From a bacterium (GTDB lineage Bacteria > RBG-13-66-14): a stretch of DNA of 11,114 nucleotides. A program made the translations under genes and the position numbers. Numbering within the stretch: position 1 is the first letter of the stretch; every line of letters begins with the position of its first letter. Of this stretch, positions 5,898 through 11,114 are shown one piece after another. Below the pieces are notes generated by a model. That model made no database searches. It was given only the letters and a program-made list of their open reading frames with translations, and was not told the DNA's origin. Location of the stretch: assembly GCA_035528375.1 (NCBI GenBank), contig DATKYS010000133.1, positions 1-11,114 of the forward strand, read 5' to 3'.

Positions 5898-5926
5898 ATG
5901 GTATATCTTGTTTTCGATCTTGGCAA
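5898..5926 (-). promoter_or_regulatory. Candidate elbB promoter lying inside the coaX start
   Basis: Minus strand: TTGCCA (5926-5921), 17-bp spacer, TACCAT (5903-5898). Transcription would start near 5891, about 40 bp before the elbB ATG, and the inverted repeat 5865-5879 would be transcribed in the leader. The -10 is complementary to the coaX start codon region. Confidence 0.45.
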
Positions 5927-6635
5927 CTCCCGGGTCAAGCTAGCCCGCGTCGCCGAGGGCGTACTGGGGCCGGTCCGCGTGCAGGATGCGGGGGATTTCG
6001 CCGCCGACCCCGGGGCGGCGCTCGATGAGTTCGAAGGGATCTCCGGCGCCCTGGGCGTCTCCACCCACCCCCCGTCCCGCGAGGCGCTGCGCGGCTGGCT
6101 CGACCGGCGGGGAATAGAGCCGGCGAGTGCCCGGGAGCGGTGCCCCCTCGCCGCCCTGTACGGGGAGGGGCTGGGCGACGACCGGGTGCTGGCGGCCCAC
6201 GCCGCGGTGGAAATTCTCGGCGCGCCCGTCGCCGCAGTGGGCTGCGGGACCGCGGTGACCGTGGACCTGGTGCGGGTCCGGGACGGCGAACCTGTGTTCG
6301 CCGGGGGGGCGATTCTGGCCGGCGAGGGGATCATCCTCACCGGGCTGGGGGAGTTGAGAACCCTGCCCGAGCTGGAGCCCGCCGACGCGCCGATAGACGC
6401 GACCCTCGGCTCGACCACCGAGGGGTGCCTGCGCCTGGGCGCCCGGGTCCAGGTCGAGGCGGCCGTGGCGAGGCTCTTAGCGGGGTACGCCGAAAACGTC
6501 GGCCTGCCGCCGGACCGGCTGCCGCTACTCTTCCACGGGGGCGACGCGCAGAGGTACGCCGCGGCTTACACGTGGGCGCGGGTCCGCCCCTTCGCCGTCC
6601 TGGAGGCTTTAGCCCGGATGGCGGCGGGGCTTTGA
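5898..6635 (+). CDS. coaX: Type III pantothenate kinase (CoaX)
   Basis: A 245-aa enzyme that phosphorylates pantothenate with ATP, the first step of coenzyme A synthesis, in the acetate and sugar kinase fold. Motifs: F-D-L-G-N-S at 6-11 (phosphate-binding D-x-G-N-[ST] with Asp7), L-G-D-D-R at 92-96 (the pantothenate-binding G-x-D-R with catalytic Asp95), G-C-G-T-A-V-T-V-D at 115-123, A-G-G-A-I-L-A-G-E-G at 135-144 (family G-G-x-I-x-P-G, here Ala for Pro) and G-S-T-T-E-G-C at 171-177 (family G-N-[ST]-T-x-x-x). Length fits. The frame stays open far upstream, but that part is antisense to elbB; the true start is ATG 5898, giving M-V-Y-L-V-F-D-L-G-N. No clear ribosome site is seen. Oddity: the family D-x-G-T-A motif has Gly115 instead of Asp, so activity is not certain. 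The stop overlaps the next promoter. Confidence 0.92.
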   Translation: MVYLVFDLGNSRVKLARVAEGVLGPVRVQDAGDFAADPGAALDEFEGISGALGVSTHPPSREALRGWLDRRGIEPASARERCPLAALYGEGLGDDRVLAAHAAVEILGAPVAAVGCGTAVTVDLVRVRDGEPVFAGGAILAGEGIILTGLGELRTLPELEPADAPIDATLGSTTEGCLRLGARVQVEAAVARLLAGYAENVGLPPDRLPLLFHGGDAQRYAAAYTWARVRPFAVLEALARMAAGL

Positions 6636-6661
6636 AACATCCGCCCGCGGGGATATATAAT
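6632..6661 (+). promoter_or_regulatory. Near-consensus promoter of the HExxH protein gene
   Basis: TTGAAA (6632-6637), 18-bp spacer, perfect TATAAT (6656-6661). The -35 overlaps the coaX stop codon. Transcription should start near 6668, about 27 bp before the chosen GTG. Confidence 0.75.
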
Positions 6662-6684
6662 GGTGTGTACATACAGTCGGAACC

Positions 6685-6689
6685 GGAGG
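6685..6689 (+). promoter_or_regulatory. Ribosome binding site deciding a GTG start
   Basis: GGAGG with 5 nt before GTG 6695. A second in-frame GTG at 6704 is 9 nt downstream, further than usual from the site; upstream in-frame starts have none. Confidence 0.65.
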
Positions 6690-6694
6690 CCGGG

Positions 6695-7459
<765 letters not shown>

Positions 7460-7466
7460 TCTCCCC

Positions 7467-7495
7467 TTGACTGCGGTACTTTTTTCTGGTATCGG
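7467..7495 (+). promoter_or_regulatory. Candidate promoter of the C25 protease gene
   Basis: TTGACT (7467-7472), 17-bp spacer, TATCGG (7490-7495). The -35 is good and the -10 weak. It gives a leader of about 50 nt before the TTG at 7556. No terminator separates the preceding gene, so read-through is also possible. Confidence 0.45.
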
Positions 7496-7545
7496 TTCTC
7501 TGTTCGCACATCTCGCGTCGAAAATTGAACATCCCTCCAATCCCC

Positions 7546-7552
7546 AGGAGGA
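7546..7552 (+). promoter_or_regulatory. Ribosome binding site supporting a TTG start
   Basis: AGGAGGA three nt before TTG 7556. The resulting N-terminus is an ideal signal peptide, so the TTG start is well supported. Confidence 0.8.
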
Positions 7553-7555
7553 ATC

Positions 7556-10150
7556 TTGCGTAAGCTGGCTTTATTGACGTTGCTACTCACCACCCTCGCC
7601 CTGGCCTACAGCTACGAGATTGACCCCGACCTCGTCGAGCTGGTCAAAAGCGAGGGTTATATCATCCCCTCGGTCGGCGAGGGTCTGTACCCCACCGAAG
7701 AGGGCGTGCCGATGCTGCCCACCATCCCGCTCTTCGTAAGTGTTCCGGCCGGTCTGGGCGCCGCCGAAGTCACCGTGACCGACTTCACCGTGCAGGAGCT
7801 GCCGGGATTCTACGTGGTCATGCCGGCCAACACCCCGCAGCCGGTGAGCCGGCCCGTCGAGTTCCGGGCGGTCTTCGACGACGGCATCTACTCCTCCGGC
7901 GCCCCCTACCCCGCCGTCCCCCTGACGGCCGCCGGGGGCGGCAACATCTCGGGCTTCGGCGTGGCCGCGGCCCAGTTCAGCCCCTTCATCTACGAGCCGG
8001 CCTCGGGCAAGCTCTCGGTCATCACCCGCATCGAGTTCGAGATAACGACCGAACCGCTGTCCTACGAGGTGCGCGTCCCCAACCGGGTGACGCGGCGGGT
8101 GGCGGAGTTCGGCCTGGAAAACTTGAGAAGCATGGTCCTCAACCCCTGGGACGTCCACGTGACCGTGCCGGTGGTGGAGCCGTCCTTCACCGGAACCCCC
8201 CATCCCGAGCCCAGCGTGGACTCACCCGATTTCGGTGACACCGCCGAGTGGGTGCTGATAACCCCGACGGCTTTCGTCGAGAGCTTCGAGCCCCTGAGGG
8301 ACTGGAAGCTCCTGAAGGGTTACACCACGGCCATCGTCACCACGGAGTACATCTTCGACAACTACACCGGCCGCGACAACGCCGAGCGCATCCGGAACTT
8401 CATCATAGACGCCTATGAGAACTGGTCCACCCAGTGGGTGGTCCTGGGCGGCGACTGCAACTTCGTCCAGGAGCGCCGGGGGTACGTGGTCATCGGCGGC
8501 TGCTCCGAGGACGACCAGCTCATCCCCTGCGACCTCTACTTCTCCGACCTGGACGGAACGTGGAACCTCGACGGGGACGGATACTGGGGCGAATGGCCCG
8601 CCGACAACCCCGACATGTTCCCCGACGTGTACGTCTCCCGCTACCCCGTGACGGTTGCGAGCTTAGTGGACACCGTGGTGTCCAAGACCCTGACCTACGA
8701 GAAGGAGATTCCGGCGGGCCACACCACCGACGCCCTCTTCCTGGGGGCCTACCTGGACTACCAAACCTCGGGCGGCGACGCCAAGGACCTCGTGGACCTG
8801 CTCTACCTGCCGTCGCAGTTCGACCCCGTCACCAAGCTCTACGAGAAATTCGGCACCATCAGCCGCGCCGCCGTCATCGCCCAGATGAACGCCGGCAACT
8901 GCGCCGTCGTCAACCACTGCGCCCACTCCAACTACACCGTCATCGGCTGCGGCTCCACCAACATGTCGGGCGCCGACGCCTACGCCCTGACCAACGGCGA
9001 CAAGCTCGGCTGGATAAACTCCATCGGCTGCATGTGCGGCGGTTTCGACCGCCCCCGGTGCTTCGCCGAGCAGATCGTCCTGGCCCCGGAGGGCGGGATG
9101 GTCGCCACCATCATGAACTCGCGCTACGGCTGGTACATCAAAGGGTCGCCCGGATTCGGACCCAGCGACCTGATTGACCAGCAGTTCTTCTGCAGTATGT
9201 TCAGCGAGGCCAAGACCAACTTCGGCTACGCCCTGGCCGACATGAAAAATTATTTCGTCCCGGCCTCCAAGGGCTACGGCAGTGCCGCGTACTACCGCTG
9301 GTGCATCTACGAGAACAACGTCCTCGGGCCCAACGAGACCGTGGGCTGGACCGACGAGATGGGTGACCTCGCCGTGCAGTACCCCGACCACTGGAGCCAC
9401 GGCGGCTTCACCGTGAACGTCACGATGGGCGGCTCGCCGGTGAATGGCGCCCTCGTCTGCCTCTACAAGGAGGACGACTGTCACGTGGCCGACAGGACGG
9501 GTCCCGGCGGCCAGGTCATCCTCTACCCCGATCCCTCCGAGCCCGGCCAGATGCACGTCACCGTCACCGCCCAGAACGGCTGGCCCTTCGAGGGCACCAC
9601 GACGGTGGACGACGACGTGAGCACCGACGTGACCGAGTTCACCGGCACGGCCGGGGAGGACGGCGTGCTCCTCTCCTGGCGTCTGGAAGACACCGGCGGG
9701 CTGGTCGGCGTCAACCTCTACCGTAGCTCGGACCGGCTCAACTCGAGCGCCCTCGTCCCGGAGACGCTCGGCCGCTACCTGGACCGCGAAGCCGAAGGAG
9801 CGAACGACTACTACCTCGAGCTGGTCGCCGGCGACGGCACCGCGGTGCGTTACGGCCCGGTGAGCGTCTCCACCCTCGGGGAAATTTTCCGGACGACCCT
9901 CTCCGCGGCCTACCCCAACCCGGCCTCGACCGTCGTCCGCTTCGACGTCGGCCTGCCGGAGACCGGCGCGGTCGAGCTGGTGGTCTACGACATCGCCGGC
10001 CGCCGGGTGGCTACACCCGCGTCGGGTGAGCTGACCGCCGGGCGTCACACGGTAGCCTGGGACGCGACCGACGCCCCGGCCGGGGTATACATCGCCCGCC
10101 TGGTCACCGCCGACGGGACCCTGACCACCCGGCTGGTCGTAGCCAGGTAA
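7556..10150 (+). CDS. Secreted C25 (gingipain-type) cysteine protease with C-terminal sorting-like domain
   Basis: An 864-aa exported protease. Residues 1-17 are a signal peptide (M-R-K-L, Leu-rich core, A-L-A). Residues about 20-215 form a strand-rich pro-region like Propeptide_C25. The peptidase C25 domain covers about 230-595: a Ca-loop-like D-L-D-G-T-W-N-L-D-G-D-G at 331-342, catalytic His454 in V-V-N-H-C-A-H, and nucleophile Cys492 in S-I-G-C-M-C-G-G-F, then C-F-A-E at 502-505 and a G-G-M-V-A strand. This order matches gingipain (N-H-G; A-C-V-N-G-x-F; C-F-A-E). An Ig-like domain follows (about 605-690), then a possible fibronectin-III-like domain (695-770). Residues 783-864 are a FlgD-Ig/type IX-sorting-like module (Y-P-N-P, Y-D-I-A-G-R-R-V, P-A-G-V-Y-I-A-R-L). 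Thirteen Cys in the mature part is high. The gene starts at TTG and ends 20 bp before a strong terminator. Specificity is unknown; the protein is probably a surface or secreted protease for nutrient peptides. Confidence 0.95.
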   Translation: MRKLALLTLLLTTLALAYSYEIDPDLVELVKSEGYIIPSVGEGLYPTEEGVPMLPTIPLFVSVPAGLGAAEVTVTDFTVQELPGFYVVMPANTPQPVSRPVEFRAVFDDGIYSSGAPYPAVPLTAAGGGNISGFGVAAAQFSPFIYEPASGKLSVITRIEFEITTEPLSYEVRVPNRVTRRVAEFGLENLRSMVLNPWDVHVTVPVVEPSFTGTPHPEPSVDSPDFGDTAEWVLITPTAFVESFEPLRDWKLLKGYTTAIVTTEYIFDNYTGRDNAERIRNFIIDAYENWSTQWVVLGGDCNFVQERRGYVVIGGCSEDDQLIPCDLYFSDLDGTWNLDGDGYWGEWPADNPDMFPDVYVSRYPVTVASLVDTVVSKTLTYEKEIPAGHTTDALFLGAYLDYQTSGGDAKDLVDLLYLPSQFDPVTKLYEKFGTISRAAVIAQMNAGNCAVVNHCAHSNYTVIGCGSTNMSGADAYALTNGDKLGWINSIGCMCGGFDRPRCFAEQIVLAPEGGMVATIMNSRYGWYIKGSPGFGPSDLIDQQFFCSMFSEAKTNFGYALADMKNYFVPASKGYGSAAYYRWCIYENNVLGPNETVGWTDEMGDLAVQYPDHWSHGGFTVNVTMGGSPVNGALVCLYKEDDCHVADRTGPGGQVILYPDPSEPGQMHVTVTAQNGWPFEGTTTVDDDVSTDVTEFTGTAGEDGVLLSWRLEDTGGLVGVNLYRSSDRLNSSALVPETLGRYLDREAEGANDYYLELVAGDGTAVRYGPVSVSTLGEIFRTTLSAAYPNPASTVVRFDVGLPETGAVELVVYDIAGRRVATPASGELTAGRHTVAWDATDAPAGVYIARLVTADGTLTTRLVVAR

Positions 10151-10169
10151 TACGGCCCAATACACGATA

Positions 10170-10197
10170 GAGGAGCCCCGCGGGGCTCCTCTTTTTT
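10170..10197 (+). terminator. Rho-independent terminator of the C25 protease gene
   Basis: A perfect palindrome, GAGGAGCCCC-GC-GGGGCTCCTC (10170-10191), followed by six T (10192-10197), 20 bp after the stop codon. The symmetric stem could also stop transcription from the other strand, but only this side carries the T tract. Confidence 0.95.
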
Positions 10198-10203
10198 GGG
10201 GAC

Positions 10204-10232
10204 TTGCCAAGGGTCCGCGGACGGCCTATAAT
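10204..10232 (+). promoter_or_regulatory. Strong promoter with a palindrome in its spacer
   Basis: TTGCCA (10204-10209), 17-bp spacer, perfect TATAAT (10227-10232). The spacer contains the 10-bp palindrome GTCCGCGGAC (10213-10222), a possible operator. It sits 6 bp after the preceding T tract. Confidence 0.85.
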
Positions 10233-10267
10233 CCACCCGAACACTTTCCAACCGTTCAACCGTGACC

Positions 10268-10963
10268 ATGACCCCCAACCAGAACACCGGGTGCAACGTC
10301 GGCATCGTCACCGCCGTCATCGTGCTCGTCGCGGTCGGCGGCGTGGTGGCCTTCCTGGTCTCCGGCGGGGAGGGAGACTTCCTCCCCGGTTTCATCATCC
10401 CGCTCATCCTCATCTTCGTCGTCGTCCCCATCATCGGCCGGGCGGTGAAGAACGCCAAGGGAGCGGCGCAGGGCGGCGGCTCCTCCTCGAGTTCCCAGCC
10501 CGCCTCCTCCCCCCTCTCCTCACAAACCTCCCATCGTCCGTACCGTTACGGTCTCGACACCGGTGAGACAAGCGCCGATTCGGAGACGTCCTTCGAGACC
10601 AACCAGGCGCCTACGATGGACGAGGAAGAGCACCGCCGTGCGGTCAGCGAGATCATGGCCCGGCGCAAGCGGGAGGCGAAGACCGAAGGTGAATATGTCG
10701 AGGTCGAGATGGAGCCGGGGGGCGATGTGGAATACACGGAAGAGGAGACGGCGGCCAGACGACAGCAGAGCCGGGACCGGTCGAAGAGCAAGCTCTCCGA
10801 CATCGCCCAATCCATCCGCGAGCGGAACCGACAGGTGCAGAGGGGCGCTGATACCGACCTGCCGCCCGGTTACACCCTCTGCGTGAACTGCGGCAACATC
10901 ACCAAGCTGACCGGCAGAAAGACCCGCTGCTCCACCTGCGGGTCCGTCATCGAGGCCGTGTAG
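10268..10963 (+). CDS. Two-helix membrane protein with C-terminal zinc ribbon
   Basis: A 231-aa protein of unknown family. Two membrane helices near residues 11-32 and 40-58 form a short hairpin, so both ends probably face the cytoplasm. A Ser/Gly-rich linker (64-90) leads to a long charged, low-complexity and partly helical region (100-195, rich in E, R, S). The end is a zinc ribbon with C205-x-x-C208-G and C221-x-x-C224-G. Such membrane-tethered ribbons often serve in protein-protein or nucleic-acid contacts, but no role can be assigned. The start is taken as ATG 10268; an in-frame GTG two codons earlier (10262) is equally free of a Shine-Dalgarno site. With transcription starting near 10239 the leader is only ~28 nt and has no purine-rich site, unlike most genes here. 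It has its own promoter and terminator, so it is a single-gene unit. Confidence 0.82.
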   Translation: MTPNQNTGCNVGIVTAVIVLVAVGGVVAFLVSGGEGDFLPGFIIPLILIFVVVPIIGRAVKNAKGAAQGGGSSSSSQPASSPLSSQTSHRPYRYGLDTGETSADSETSFETNQAPTMDEEEHRRAVSEIMARRKREAKTEGEYVEVEMEPGGDVEYTEEETAARRQQSRDRSKSKLSDIAQSIRERNRQVQRGADTDLPPGYTLCVNCGNITKLTGRKTRCSTCGSVIEAV

Positions 10964-11034
10964 GGTCCCAGGCGAACCGGGGCCCACAGGCGGCGAGTGC
11001 CGGTCGGGAGCGAAGTACGGTTGTTGGATGCATG

Positions 11035-11058
11035 ACGGCCCCGCGGGGCCGTTTTTTT
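11035..11058 (+). terminator. Rho-independent terminator of the zinc-ribbon gene
   Basis: A perfect palindrome, ACGGCCCCG-CGGGGCCGT (11035-11052), running into seven T (11052-11058), 71 bp after the stop. The 10964-11034 trailer holds no other feature I can identify. Confidence 0.93.
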
Positions 11059-11092
11059 AGCGCCGGCAGGGGTGGGGCCGTCCCATTCTCCA

Positions 11093-11108
11093 TCCCCCCC
11101 TGGGGGGA
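11093..11108. repeat. Short G/C palindrome at window end
   Basis: TCCCCCCC-TGGGGGGA forms a near-perfect inverted repeat (7-bp arms, tiny centre). It may be part of a larger element cut by the window edge; nothing more can be said. Confidence 0.4.
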
Positions 11109-11114
11109 GGCACG

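Noticed and set aside
8663-10210. Long open frame (515 codons) on the minus strand opposite the C25 protease
   Set aside because: It is antisense to a protein with clear motifs; its composition (Val/Gly/His/Asp-rich, no domain) is what G+C-rich codon bias creates on the opposite strand.
10204-10566. 120-codon plus-strand open frame at the start of the zinc-ribbon gene
   Set aside because: It begins within the promoter and overlaps the membrane protein in another frame; the product is Arg/Pro/His-rich.

Overview
The window is GC-rich (visibly about 60-65% G+C in most genes) bacterial chromosomal DNA. Its sigma70-type promoters (TTGACR-17-TAnnnT), Shine-Dalgarno sites of the AGGAGG type and G+C-rich hairpin-plus-T terminators are easy to read. 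A secreted C25 (gingipain-type) cysteine protease carries a C-terminal FlgD-Ig/type IX-sorting-like domain. This points to the FCB side of the tree or one of the uncultivated candidate phyla with similar exported proteins (Coatesbacteria, Fermentibacteria, Eisenbacteria or WOR-3 type). That placement is an inference from protein style and base composition; no rRNA is present to test it.

Left part, all on the minus strand: (i) a 5' fragment of a secreted protein built from ~47-residue repeats, running off the window start, with its own promoter; (ii) a likely two-gene unit, an unrecognised 277-aa soluble protein followed by a 103-aa three-helix membrane protein, closed by a textbook terminator; (iii) a ~495-bp stretch with inverted repeats but no convincing gene; (iv) a large-type bacterial signal recognition particle RNA (~318 nt) with its own promoter and a terminator built into its closing helix; (v) four tandem 42-bp repeats, each with a GNRA-capped hairpin; (vi) a 56-aa 2[4Fe-4S] ferredoxin with its own promoter.

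Middle part: a minus-strand cluster of an ElbB-like DJ-1/PfpI protein, a radical SAM enzyme with a C-terminal winged helix, and an FMN nitroreductase whose TTG start overlaps the preceding stop. It leads towards the ferredoxin. The three redox proteins (radical SAM Fe-S enzyme, flavoprotein, ferredoxin) fit together by type, but no shared pathway can be proved. A 45-bp gap holding a perfect 6-3-6 inverted repeat separates elbB from the divergent coaX (type III pantothenate kinase).

Right part, all on the plus strand: coaX; a membrane-anchored protein with an HExxH zinc-protease motif behind a near-consensus promoter; the 864-aa C25 protease; and a 231-aa two-helix membrane protein with a C-terminal CxxC/CxxC zinc ribbon. 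The last two each end in a strong terminator. The most notable items are the SRP RNA hidden under spurious open frames, the 42-bp hairpin array whose pairing holds only in the minus-strand transcript, the altered catalytic motif in CoaX, and the uncharacterised HExxH protein next to the secreted C25 protease.
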